Assembly (NCBI GenBank): GCA_035319125.1
Contig: DATHDG010000014.1
Span: 62,001-126,000, forward strand
From: Fen-1308 sp035319125
Lineage (GTDB): Bacteria > Nitrospirota > Thermodesulfovibrionia > Thermodesulfovibrionales > Dissulfurispiraceae
Direction: 5' to 3'
DNA: 64,000 nt
Shown here: one piece after another, positions 33,499 to 41,770 of the stretch
Numbering within the stretch: position 1 is the stretch's first letter
How the letters are laid out: the number at the start of each line of letters is the position of its first letter
Program-made: the position numbers and the translations under genes
Notes under the pieces: generated by a model
Told to the model about the DNA's origin: nothing
Seen by the model: the letters and a program-made list of their open reading frames with translations, nothing else
Database searches by the model: none

Positions 33499-33927
33499 AT
33501 GGATAAGAGAGACCCGTTAGAAGACATATTTGCGTTGAGGGAGAGGATCGGCAAGATCTTCGAAAGCGTGGACGAAACATTGCATGGCAACTCGCTGGTT
33601 GGCTGGGTGCCTGTTGTCGATATTTACGAAACTCCGGAAATGTTTGTGTTGAAGGCCGATCTGCCTGACGTCCGTGAAAAAGATATCGATATCAATGTAC
33701 AGGGCGATTTCCTTAAGATCAGCGGTGAGAGGCGCCTGCTAAGGGAGGGCCGGCTCTATCATCAGGTGGAGCGCCGCTACGGACCATTTTCGCGGAAGTT
33801 TTCTCTGCCGGAAGTTGTCGATAAGGATGAAATAAGAGCGACATTGAAGGATGGTATTCTTAAAGTTATTCTTCTGAAAAAATTCGGCAGTTCATCGCTC
33901 AGGCGGATAGAGATTAAAGGAGATTGA
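33499..33927 (+). CDS. Small heat-shock protein (Hsp20/alpha-crystallin)
   Basis: The 142-residue holdase chaperone has the alpha-crystallin domain: WVPVVDIYETPEMFVLKADLP, GERRL, the conserved FSRKFSLPEVVDKDEIRATLKDGIL. The C-terminus RRIEIKGD lacks a clear I-x-I oligomerisation motif. It is 4 bases before the inositol phosphate synthase gene. Confidence 0.93.
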   Translation: MDKRDPLEDIFALRERIGKIFESVDETLHGNSLVGWVPVVDIYETPEMFVLKADLPDVREKDIDINVQGDFLKISGERRLLREGRLYHQVERRYGPFSRKFSLPEVVDKDEIRATLKDGILKVILLKKFGSSSLRRIEIKGD

Positions 33928-33931
33928 TATA

Positions 33932-35035
33932 ATGACCAAGATTCGAATTGCAATTGCAGGAATCGGCAATTGTGCGAGTTCACTTGTGCAGGGTATCGAG
34001 TATTACAAACATTTCGGGCAAGGCGTTGATGAAAGACCGAGCGGACTGATGCATTATAATCTTGGCGGGTATGTGCCGGCTGATATAGAGGTTGTTGCGG
34101 CCTTCGACATTGACAGACGAAAAGTCAACAAGCCCCTGAGAGAGGCTATCTTTGCCAAACCTAATTGCACAAAAGTTTTCTTTCCTCAGCTTCCGGACTT
34201 TCCTGTTGATGTAAAAATGGGAGAGGTCCATGACGGCGTGGCTCCGCATATGGCTGATTATCCGGATGACAGAAGGTTTATTGTGGCTGATGACAATCCA
34301 TGCGATGTTTCCAGGGTGCTGAAAGATAGCGGAGCGGAAATTCTGGTGAGCTATCTTCCTGTGGGCTCTGAAAATGCCACCAAGTTCTATGCTGCATCAT
34401 GCCTGGAAGCCGGTGTCTCGTTGGTGAATTGTATTCCGGTATTTATCGCCTCTGACAAGGATTGGATAAAGCGGTTTGAAGACAGGGGGATTCCGATTAT
34501 CGGTGACGATGTCAAATCTCAGATAGGAGCAACTATTATCCACCGTGTGCTCTCCAAACTTTTTATGGACAGAGGTGTCAAGGTAAATCATACATATCAG
34601 TTAAATGTTGGTGGGAATACGGATTTCCTCAACATGCTGAACCATTCGAGGCTCAAATCAAAGAAGATATCCAAGACAGAGGCTGTTACGTCACAGATCA
34701 GCCACGGCCTCAGCGCAGAGGATGTGCATATAGGACCATCGGATTTTGTGCCATGGTTGAATGACAACAAGGTCTGTTTTATAAGGATGGAAGGCCAGGG
34801 ATACGGTGATATTCCGATGAACTTAGAACTGCGCCTTTCGGTTGAAGACTCACCGAACAGTGGCGGGGTAGTGATTGATGCGATACGATGCTGCAAACTT
34901 GCACGTGACAGAGGTATAGGTGGCGCACTGCTTTCTCCGTCATCGTATTTTATGAAGCACCCTTTGGTTCAGCATCCTGATGAAGAAGCCAGAGAGATGG
35001 TCGACGAGTTTATTGCCGCCAAGAGGGAGAGGTAG
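33932..35035 (+). CDS. Myo-inositol-1-phosphate synthase
   Basis: The 367-residue protein has the NAD-binding start IAIAGIGNCASSLVQGIEYY, VAAFDIDRRKV, GDDVKSQIGATI and LNVGGNTDFLNM, all typical of the bacterial/archaeal MIPS family. It converts glucose-6-phosphate to inositol-1-phosphate. The stop codon directly abuts the CDP-alcohol phosphotransferase start, a pairing that points to inositol phospholipid or di-inositol phosphate synthesis. Confidence 0.93.
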   Translation: MTKIRIAIAGIGNCASSLVQGIEYYKHFGQGVDERPSGLMHYNLGGYVPADIEVVAAFDIDRRKVNKPLREAIFAKPNCTKVFFPQLPDFPVDVKMGEVHDGVAPHMADYPDDRRFIVADDNPCDVSRVLKDSGAEILVSYLPVGSENATKFYAASCLEAGVSLVNCIPVFIASDKDWIKRFEDRGIPIIGDDVKSQIGATIIHRVLSKLFMDRGVKVNHTYQLNVGGNTDFLNMLNHSRLKSKKISKTEAVTSQISHGLSAEDVHIGPSDFVPWLNDNKVCFIRMEGQGYGDIPMNLELRLSVEDSPNSGGVVIDAIRCCKLARDRGIGGALLSPSSYFMKHPLVQHPDEEAREMVDEFIAAKRER

Positions 35036-35608
35036 TTGCTCAGTGCATGGTTCGGACACGTTCTTGACAAGCCGCTTGCTCCTGTTGTAAGGCGGATCCC
35101 GTTTGATCCCAATGTCATAACCATAACAGGTCTACTGCTGACTGCCGTAGCTGCAGCTATCATTCCATATAGCTTAGCTTTCGGAGGCATGATGATACTC
35201 ATCAGCGGTGCCTTTGACATGCTGGACGGAATGATTGCGCGCACTAACGGCAAGCGTACCAGGTTCGGTGCTTTTCTGGATTCTACTTTAGATCGTTATG
35301 CAGACTCGTTGCTTTTTATTGGAGTGACATGGTTTTTCTATAATGCAGGCAATGCTATGGGAGTTTTTTTATCGCTGGGAAGCATGGTCGGATCGCTAGT
35401 GATAAGCTATGCGCGAGCCAGAGCTGAAGCACTCGGAGCTGAATGCAAGGTCGGCATCATGGAAAGACCTGAAAGAGTTCTACTTTTGGCTCTGGGATGC
35501 ATTTCAGGCCTGCTCTTGCTGTGTATGGTCCTTATTTTTATCTTTAGCCATATAACTGTCATGCAGCGTATCATCCACGTTTACAGACAAATGAGAAACG
35601 AGCAATGA
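35036..35608 (+). CDS. CDP-alcohol phosphatidyltransferase, probably inositol-phosphate type
   Basis: The 190-residue membrane enzyme has the family signature as DMLDGMIARTNGKRTRFGAFLDSTLDRYAD (D-G-x2-A-R-x8-G-x3-D-x3-D, reading across 35224-35302). About five membrane helices follow. It transfers a CDP-activated lipid or inositol to an alcohol. Being fused head-to-tail with the inositol-1-phosphate synthase gene, its acceptor is most likely inositol-1-phosphate (inference). The TTG start at 35036 immediately follows the upstream stop. Confidence 0.88.
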   Translation: MLSAWFGHVLDKPLAPVVRRIPFDPNVITITGLLLTAVAAAIIPYSLAFGGMMILISGAFDMLDGMIARTNGKRTRFGAFLDSTLDRYADSLLFIGVTWFFYNAGNAMGVFLSLGSMVGSLVISYARARAEALGAECKVGIMERPERVLLLALGCISGLLLLCMVLIFIFSHITVMQRIIHVYRQMRNEQ

Positions 35609-35722
35609 GAGCTTGTGGCATAATATAGCTAAATCTGCTTGTATCTTAATCGACGTTAATATATACTTTATATAACTTTTTTTGATACTGTTTTTTTTAA
35701 AATTCGATAAAGGGGGAGTCAA

Positions 35723-36121
35723 ATGGGGGGCCAATATTGGACATTATTGTTGACCACAGGGTTCTTCATTGTGATCATCACTTTTCTGGCAGCTCTTTTT
35801 TTTCTGATATACTCTTCAATTCAAATTAAGAAGATGGCAGTCGCAATTAATGAATTCATTCGTACGACGGATAATAGAATAAAACCTGTTTTAGAAGAGA
35901 CAGAGTTGACTCTGAAAAGTGTCAGAATTATTACTGATGACATAGGCGCGGTTACGGGCAGTGTTAAAGAAGTGTCTGAGGCAGTTTCAGATGTTGCTAC
36001 AAATGTCCGGGCAGTCAGTATGATTATGGGTGATGTTAGAGAGCAGGTATCTTTAAGGACAAATGGCGTAATGGCAGGAATACAAGCGGCGCTTGGCGTT
36101 TTAATGAAGCATCACAAGTAG
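35723..36121 (+). CDS. DUF948-like membrane-anchored coiled-coil protein
   Basis: One N-terminal helix (about residues 8-30) is followed by a long amphipathic region with heptad-like valines (LKSVRIITDDIGAVTGSVKEVSEAVSDV). This is the layout of DUF948 proteins, which often precede YtxH-type proteins as here. AGGGGG lies before the ATG. Function unknown; an envelope stress role is inferred from the family. Confidence 0.75.
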   Translation: MGGQYWTLLLTTGFFIVIITFLAALFFLIYSSIQIKKMAVAINEFIRTTDNRIKPVLEETELTLKSVRIITDDIGAVTGSVKEVSEAVSDVATNVRAVSMIMGDVREQVSLRTNGVMAGIQAALGVLMKHHK

Positions 36122-36137
36122 AGGAGGTGTTGATATT

Positions 36138-36446
36138 ATGAGCCATCACGATTGCGAAGGTTACAGTTCAGGATCGGTATTGCTTGCCTTCGTCTTGGGC
36201 GGCATGGTTGGAGCAGGGGTGGCGCTCCTTCTAGCTCCTCAGTCGGGCACCGAAACCAGAAGGAGAATCAGGGAGCTTGCTGACGATGTGAAGGACAGAG
36301 CTACTGACTATGCAGGTACTGCTAAGGACAAAGTTGTTACGACCGTAGACAAGGCCAAGGAATTGTATGAAGAAAAGAAATCTGCGATATCCGCCGCTGT
36401 TGAGGCCGGCAAGGATGCATACGAAAAAGAAGTCGGCAAGGAATAA
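36138..36446 (+). CDS. YtxH-domain protein
   Basis: The 102-residue protein has a glycine-rich helix (LAFVLGGMVGAGVALLLAPQSG) followed by TRRRIREL and a charged Ala/Lys helix, the YtxH signature. The family is linked to general stress and is also called gas-vesicle-like. It overlaps hypA by one base (TAATG), which couples their translation. Confidence 0.85.
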   Translation: MSHHDCEGYSSGSVLLAFVLGGMVGAGVALLLAPQSGTETRRRIRELADDVKDRATDYAGTAKDKVVTTVDKAKELYEEKKSAISAAVEAGKDAYEKEVGKE

Positions 36447-36790
36447 TGCACGAGCTGTCGATAGCGCAGAGTTTGTTAGAAGTCGCTTTGGATAATTGCA
36501 GCAGCAAAGGGTTTAGCAGGATAGGGAGCGTAAAGGTAGTAATCGGCAAGGCATCAGGCGTTATGTCGGATGCCTTGATTTTTGGCTTCAATGCATTAAA
36601 AGACGGCACTCCAGCGTCAGAAGCTGTTCTTGAAGTGGAAGAGGTCCCGGTAAGCGGTCACTGTAACGATTGCGAATCTGATTTTACTACTGAAGAAAGC
36701 TATGTGCTGAGCTGCCCCAATTGCGGCGGCCTGTCATATACGATCAAGACAGGCAGAGAAATGATGATTACTGAAATGGAGGTTTTCTGA
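36446..36790 (+). CDS. hypA: Hydrogenase nickel incorporation protein HypA
   Basis: The 114-residue protein has the N-terminal MHELSIAQ with nickel-binding His2, and the zinc site formed by CNDC and CPNC. HypA delivers nickel to [NiFe] hydrogenase large subunits with HypB. It abuts hypB with no gap. The hydrogenase it probably serves is at 53.6-55.9 kb; hypCDEF are not in the window. Confidence 0.96.
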   Translation: MHELSIAQSLLEVALDNCSSKGFSRIGSVKVVIGKASGVMSDALIFGFNALKDGTPASEAVLEVEEVPVSGHCNDCESDFTTEESYVLSCPNCGGLSYTIKTGREMMITEMEVF

Positions 36791-37435
36791 ATGAAGCTGA
36801 AGCTTGCAGATAAGATACTGACCGCCAATGAGCGGATCGCCGAAGGCAACCGGAAATTCTTCGACGAAAAAGGTATCTTTGTCATAAATCTGATAAGCTC
36901 ACCGGGTGCAGGCAAAACGACGTTGCTGGAAACAACCATCAAGACTCTCGGCGACGAAGTGAAGCTGGGAGTCATTGAAGGCGATATAATGGGTACTGAC
37001 GATGCAGAACGAATTGACTGTCTTGGCGTCCCTGTAGTCCAGATTAATACCGGCGGTGCCTGCCATTTGGATGCAGGAATGATCTCTGATGTCCTCGGAG
37101 AGTTGCCGCTGAACGATATAAGGCTCCTTTTCATTGAGAACGTAGGCAATCTGGTATGCCCTGCTGAATTCAAGCTGGGCGAAGACATCAAGGTCGCTAT
37201 TCTTAGCCTTACTGAAGGACACGACAAACCGCTCAAATACCCTATAATATTTCAGGAGTCGAAGGCGCTTCTTATAAGCAAGGTCGATCTGAAACCGGTG
37301 CTTGACGTGGATGTCGAAAAGATAAAGCGCGATGCCCGTTCTCTTAATCCATCTATCGAGATATTCGAAATATCAAGCAAGACCGGAGAAGGCATGCAGC
37401 AGTGGGTGCAGTGGATAAAGACGATGATTTTATGA
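36791..37435 (+). CDS. hypB: Hydrogenase nickel incorporation GTPase HypB
   Basis: The 214-residue GTPase has P-loop SSPGAGKTTLLE, the metal-site region EGDIMGTDDAERI, IENVGNLVCPAEF and SKVDL. It lacks the His-rich nickel-storage N-terminus found in some HypB proteins. With HypA it inserts nickel into hydrogenase. The 3' end overlaps the tadA frame. Confidence 0.96.
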   Translation: MKLKLADKILTANERIAEGNRKFFDEKGIFVINLISSPGAGKTTLLETTIKTLGDEVKLGVIEGDIMGTDDAERIDCLGVPVVQINTGGACHLDAGMISDVLGELPLNDIRLLFIENVGNLVCPAEFKLGEDIKVAILSLTEGHDKPLKYPIIFQESKALLISKVDLKPVLDVDVEKIKRDARSLNPSIEIFEISSKTGEGMQQWVQWIKTMIL

Positions 37436-37866
37436 GACTTGCCCTTGCTGAGGCTGAAAAGGCTTTCAGCGAGGCGGAAGTGCCGGTTGGAGCAGTGCTG
37501 GTCGTCAACGGTGAGATTCTATCTTCGACATACAATAACAGAGAAGCATCATTCGACCCTACGGGACACGCTGAAATCAATGCTATCAGGGAAGCCGCCA
37601 GGAAATTGGGAAGATGGAGGCTGTCCGACGCCACGCTGTATGTGACAAAAGAGCCATGTCCGATGTGCGCCGGCGCAATGGTGAATGCTCGTCTTGGCAG
37701 ATTGGTGTACGGATGCGGCGATGCCAAGGGGGGTGCCGTAGCAAATGTCTATCAGCTGCTATCAGATAGCAGACTCAATCACCAGGTTGAAGTACTGTCT
37801 GGAGTGCTGGAAAATGAGTGCTCCGAATTACTGAAGAAATTCTTTGCCGCCCGCAGGAGTTCTTAG
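37402..37866 (+). CDS. tadA: tRNA adenosine(34) deaminase TadA
   Basis: The 154-residue cytidine-deaminase-fold enzyme converts A34 of tRNA-Arg(ACG) to inosine. The zinc site is HAEINAI with catalytic Glu, and PCPMCAGAM. Start choice is open: GTG 37402 (GGAGAAGG upstream), GTG 37411 or ATG 37432; all overlap the hypB end. Confidence 0.93.
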   Translation: MGAVDKDDDFMRLALAEAEKAFSEAEVPVGAVLVVNGEILSSTYNNREASFDPTGHAEINAIREAARKLGRWRLSDATLYVTKEPCPMCAGAMVNARLGRLVYGCGDAKGGAVANVYQLLSDSRLNHQVEVLSGVLENECSELLKKFFAARRSS

Positions 37867-37886
37867 ACTCTCAAGCATTCATACTG

Positions 37887-37892
37887 TATAAT
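37887..37892 (+). promoter_or_regulatory. -10 element of the tRNA-Ser gene
   Basis: TATAAT lies 21 bases before the tRNA. The -35 region is weak (TTAGAC at 37863-37868, 18 bases upstream). Confidence 0.45.
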
Positions 37893-37913
37893 AATCTGTC
37901 TCTGCTCATATAT

Positions 37914-38004
<91 letters not shown>

Positions 38005-38165
38005 CTAGGCTGTTAATATTATTAAAGATTTCCTCAGACTTATAGTTTGATGTCAGTTAAGTTCCTGTGTCTTTCATGATTGCTGAAATCCCTATTATAA
38101 AAAAACAGCTATGTAGGTGATGCAGGACACTGCGGCATTAAACATTCTTGTGAAATAATGTATGC

Positions 38166-38378
38166 ATGCCTAAGAAGAAGTATGAGCCAACCGGAAAACT
38201 CATCAAAATAGATAGACCCGAGATCGATTGTTTCGATTTGAATTACTGGCACAGCCCATATGTTCCAAGGGGCGGAATGATTCCGAAGATCAAGAGGCGA
38301 AGCCTAACTAAAGCATTGGGTGCATTAGAAAACATCGTCTCGCGTGGAAATCTTTATAAAATGCTTAAAAGTGATTAG
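38166..38378 (+). CDS. Small hypothetical protein
   Basis: A 70-residue open frame, basic, with DLNYWHSPYVPRGGMIPKIKRRS in the middle (bases 38238-38306). There is no recognised domain, no strong Shine-Dalgarno and no neighbour closer than 150 bases. The composition looks protein-like rather than random, but expression is unproven. Confidence 0.4.
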   Translation: MPKKKYEPTGKLIKIDRPEIDCFDLNYWHSPYVPRGGMIPKIKRRSLTKALGALENIVSRGNLYKMLKSD

Positions 38379-38724
38379 GATACTTGGTCTGCTTATATTT
38401 TTTGATAGTTCTAACTTTTGATGGGATTGGTCAGCACGATCGATTTTTTTAGTACCATAAGGCAATTGCTTCTATCATATATGGCGCGCTTGGCATGTAA
38501 TAAGACAAAGAGCTTTTGAAATTTATTCTCAATCATGATTTTCAGTATATAATCGAAGTATATTCAGAGATCTCAAAGCCTCAGTTAACTAAGATGCGGG
38601 CAGTATCGCATCAATCTTTTGCAGCCCGTTGTCAAACCCTTCTTCGTACTTCTTGTGTTGTGGTGCCGGCCCTTGACAGTACAAACTGAACTTTATATAC
38701 TCCCAATCAGGAACCATTCCGAAT
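38379..38724. other. 346-base intergenic region
   Basis: AT-rich in its first two thirds, with no convincing ORF on either strand. The only interpretable element is the promoter of the PerR-like gene at 38673-38701. No hairpin-plus-T-run terminator was found. Confidence 0.6.
38673..38701 (+). promoter_or_regulatory. Sigma-70 promoter of the PerR-like gene
   Basis: TTGACA (38673-38678) and TATACT (38696-38701) are exactly 17 bases apart. The predicted start of transcription is about 17 bases before ATG 38725, with AGGA in between. Confidence 0.7.
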
Positions 38725-39174
38725 ATGAACAGACATCAGACACCGAAAGAAATTGAAGCGAAATTGAAAGACGGCCTCAGGCAGAAAGGCTACAAGCTTA
38801 CAACGCAGCGGTTGGAAGTGATCAAATTTCTGGCTAGTTGCCGATCTCATCCGGGTGCAATGGATATATTGAGTGAATTAAGGAAAAAAACACCCAGCAT
38901 AAGCATGTCGACAGTTTATTACACGTTGGACCTATTAAAGAAAGAAGGCTTGATAAAAGAGCTGGAATTTTACGACAGGGAGAACAGATATGATATCAAC
39001 ATATCAGATCATTTCAACCTTATTTGCAGGAAATGCGGGAAAATAGAAGACTTCATGAAACCGTTGCCTTTCTCAGCCAAGGCGATAGAATCGAAAACGG
39101 GCTTTCGCCCTTTGGGAGTACGCCTCGAATTATATGGATACTGTAAGGACTGCAAGGGCAGAGAACAGAAGTGA
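38725..39174 (+). CDS. Fur-family regulator, PerR-like
   Basis: The 149-residue protein has the Fur winged helix (KLTTQRLEVIKFL, SISMSTVYYTLDLLKKEGLIKEL), the regulatory-metal region RYDINISDHFNLIC, and zinc-site cysteines CRKCG and CKDC. The residue equivalent to the PerR Asp (in RYDINI) favours peroxide sensing over iron sensing. Its direct neighbour is katG, a classic PerR target. Function as a peroxide-responsive repressor is inferred from these two points. Confidence 0.88.
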   Translation: MNRHQTPKEIEAKLKDGLRQKGYKLTTQRLEVIKFLASCRSHPGAMDILSELRKKTPSISMSTVYYTLDLLKKEGLIKELEFYDRENRYDINISDHFNLICRKCGKIEDFMKPLPFSAKAIESKTGFRPLGVRLELYGYCKDCKGREQK

Positions 39175-39292
39175 GTCCATATAATTAACTGAACATCACG
39201 AACTTTTGAGGATATTGACGCAGTAAAATCGAGGTTTTTTATCGTGATGCGAGGCCGGTAATCGTATTTAGCTGGATCAGGCAGAGAAATAC

Positions 39293-39312
39293 CGTTATTC
39301 ATAGTAGTAATG
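39293..39312 (+). promoter_or_regulatory. Candidate Per box upstream of katG
   Basis: CGTTATTCATAGTAGTAATG is an imperfect inverted repeat (6 of 10 pairs) resembling TTATAATNATTATAA-type Per boxes. It lies 33 bases before the katG ATG. Weak evidence. Confidence 0.3.
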
Positions 39313-39345
39313 TTAAACAGTTCGTATAAAGAAAGGAGGAAATTT

Positions 39346-41541
39346 ATGACTGATGAAAGCAAGTGCCCGGTAACAGGCAGAATGAGCAAACAGGTAGCCG
39401 GGGGTGGGACATCTAACCGTGACTGGTGGCCGAACCAGTTGAATCTTCATATTTTGCACCAGCATTCCTCCAAGCCCGATCCGATGGGCAAGGATTTTAA
39501 CTACGCGGAAGAATTCAGGAAACTCGACCTTGCTGCCGTGAAGAAAGACCTCTGCGCGCTGATGACCGACTCACAGGAGTGGTGGCCTGCCGATTACGGT
39601 CATTACGGAGGGCTCTTCATCCGGATGGCGTGGCACAGTGCAGGCACCTATCGAATGGGCGACGGCCGGGGGGGCGCGGGTTCCGGTAATCAGCGCCTTG
39701 CGCCTCTCAACAGCTGGCCGGATAACGTGAATCTCGACAAGGCGCGTCGATTGCTTTGGCCGATCAAACAGAAATACGGTAGGAAAATCTCCTGGGCCGA
39801 CCTGATGATCCTCGCCGGCAACGTCGCCATGGAATCGATGGGATTCAAAACGTTCGGCTTCGGCGGCGGGCGCGAGGACATCTGGGAGCCGGAAGAGGAT
39901 ATTTATTGGGGCAGCGAGGACAAGTGGCTTGGCGACAAACGTTACTCCGGCAATCGAGACTTGGAGAACCCGCTCGCGGCCGTGCAGATGGGCCTGATTT
40001 ATGTGAACCCAGAGGGGCCGAACGGCAACCCGGATCCGGTTGCATCGGGCCTTGATGTTCGGGAAACCTTCGCTCGCATGGCGATGAACGACGAAGAGAC
40101 CGTCGCACTCGTCGCAGGCGGCCACACCTTCGGTAAATCCCATGGAGCCGGCCCTGCAACCCATGTTGGACCTGAACCTGAAGCGGCCCCAATCGAAGAA
40201 CAGGGCCTCGGCTGGAAGAGCAGCTTCGGCAGCGGCAAGGGCGGCGATACAATCGGCAGCGGCATAGAGGGCGCCTGGAAGCCCAATCCGACGAAATGGG
40301 ACATGGGCTATCTAAAAGTGCTGTTCAAATACGAGTGGGAATTGACAAAAAGTCCTGCCGGAGCGAATCAATGGCTGGCCAGGGACGTGGCCGAAGAGGA
40401 CATGGTGGTTGATGCACACAATCCTTCGAAGAAGCACCGACCCATGATGACAACGGCTGACCTCTCGTTGCGCTTCGATCCGATCTATGAACCTATTGCG
40501 CGGCGCTACCTTCAGAACCCTGAGAAGCTTGCGGATGCCTTTGCCCGTGCGTGGTTCAAACTGACCCACCGCGATATGGGGCCGCGTTCACGCTATCTTG
40601 GTCCTGAGGTCCCGAAGGAGGACCTGCTCTGGCAAGATCCTGTACCGGCAGTCGATCATAAGCTGATCAACGCTAAAGACATCAAAGACCTCAAAGACAA
40701 GATCTTTGCTTCGCGCCTGTCGATCTCCCAACTGGTTTCAACCGCCTGGGCGTCGGCATCCACGTTCCGCGGTTCAGATAAGCGCGGCGGAGCCAACGGA
40801 GCGCGCATTCGATTTGCCCCGCAGAAGGATTGGGAAGTCAACCAGCCCGACCAACTTAAAACTGTGCTGCAGACCCTTGAGGAAATACAAAAAGACTTCA
40901 ACAGCTCGCAGTCCGGCAATAAGAGGGTTTCGCTCGCCGACTTGATTGTCCTGGGCGGATGCGCGGGTGTTGATCAGGCTGCGAAGAACGCCGGTTATAA
41001 GCTGACGGTTCCTTTCACTCCTGGTCGTACCGATGCATCGCTGGAACAAACCGATGTGAAGTCGTTCGTTGTACTCGAGCCTAAGGCGGACGGGTTCCGT
41101 AATTACCAGAAAACCAAGTACGCCGTGTCGGCAGAGGAACTGCTTATTGATCGAGCACAACTGCTGACGCTGACCGCTCCTGAGATGACGGTTCTCATTG
41201 GCGGCATGCGCGTCTTGAATGCCAACTTCGGACAGTCACCACACGGCGTCTTCACCAAGCGGCCGGATACGCTCACCAACGACTTCTTCGTGAATCTGCT
41301 CGACATGAGGACAACATGGAGGGCAACCTCAGAAGACAAGGACTTGTTCGAGGGTCGCGACCGCAAGACCGGTGAACTGAAGTGGACAGCCACGCGTGTC
41401 GATCTCATCTTCGGCTCGAACTCACAACTCAGAGCCGTGGCCGAGGTCTACGGAAGCGCAGATGCGCAGAAGAAGTTTGTCCAGGACTTTGTGGCGGCCT
41501 GGAATAAAGTCATGAACCTCGATCGTTTCGACATCGCCTGA
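39346..41541 (+). CDS. katG: Catalase-peroxidase KatG
   Basis: The 731-residue haem enzyme degrades hydrogen peroxide. The distal site is RMAWHSAGTYR (with the crosslinking Trp and catalytic His), the crosslink Tyr is in IYVNPEGPNG, and the proximal His in VAGGHTFGKSHGA. The C-terminal duplicated domain is present. ATG 39346 has AAAGGAGG upstream; the frame from 39310 adds 12 residues without RBS. The gene is visibly GC-richer than its neighbours (line 39841-39900 has 38 of 60 G or C; 38881-38940 in the PerR gene has 23 of 60), which suggests acquisition by transfer. Confidence 0.97.
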   Translation: MTDESKCPVTGRMSKQVAGGGTSNRDWWPNQLNLHILHQHSSKPDPMGKDFNYAEEFRKLDLAAVKKDLCALMTDSQEWWPADYGHYGGLFIRMAWHSAGTYRMGDGRGGAGSGNQRLAPLNSWPDNVNLDKARRLLWPIKQKYGRKISWADLMILAGNVAMESMGFKTFGFGGGREDIWEPEEDIYWGSEDKWLGDKRYSGNRDLENPLAAVQMGLIYVNPEGPNGNPDPVASGLDVRETFARMAMNDEETVALVAGGHTFGKSHGAGPATHVGPEPEAAPIEEQGLGWKSSFGSGKGGDTIGSGIEGAWKPNPTKWDMGYLKVLFKYEWELTKSPAGANQWLARDVAEEDMVVDAHNPSKKHRPMMTTADLSLRFDPIYEPIARRYLQNPEKLADAFARAWFKLTHRDMGPRSRYLGPEVPKEDLLWQDPVPAVDHKLINAKDIKDLKDKIFASRLSISQLVSTAWASASTFRGSDKRGGANGARIRFAPQKDWEVNQPDQLKTVLQTLEEIQKDFNSSQSGNKRVSLADLIVLGGCAGVDQAAKNAGYKLTVPFTPGRTDASLEQTDVKSFVVLEPKADGFRNYQKTKYAVSAEELLIDRAQLLTLTAPEMTVLIGGMRVLNANFGQSPHGVFTKRPDTLTNDFFVNLLDMRTTWRATSEDKDLFEGRDRKTGELKWTATRVDLIFGSNSQLRAVAEVYGSADAQKKFVQDFVAAWNKVMNLDRFDIA

Positions 41542-41604
41542 GTATTGCAAAAACGTTTCTGAGGGCATCTGGCAGGGCAGTTTTAGAATGCTCAACTAAC
41601 GCTC

Positions 41605-41640
41605 CGGTTCCAGCGGGCGGCCATCGCCTCCGCTGAACCG
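41605..41640 (+). repeat. Hairpin element downstream of katG
   Basis: CGGTTC-CAGCGG on the left pairs with CCGCTGAACCG on the right with a single bulged C, enclosing a GC-rich loop. It is preceded by GCTCAAC TAACGC. No T-run follows, so it is not a standard terminator. It resembles one arm of an integron attC site, but only one core-like box fits. The remaining sequence to 41770 has no gene. Confidence 0.5.
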
Positions 41641-41770
41641 ATGCATTTATATATTGATAACATTAGAAGCACGATAACAGGTCAGATAAAGACCGGCATG
41701 ATATTCTCCTTAACCATAGGAGAAATGAGCCGCCCTGAATATTATTGATAGGATATCAAGGGAGGAATTT

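Noticed and set aside
39571..40304. Long minus-strand open frames inside katG (up to 197 codons)
   Set aside because: katG is certain on the plus strand. Its high GC creates long antisense frames, and their sequences have no recognisable motif or RBS.
41605..41640. Rho-independent terminator of katG
   Set aside because: The stem is strong but no run of T follows.
41590..41660. Integron attC site after katG
   Set aside because: Only one core-like box (GCTCAAC) fits; the GTTRRRY partner is not clear and no cassette array or integrase is present. Kept as a hairpin repeat only.
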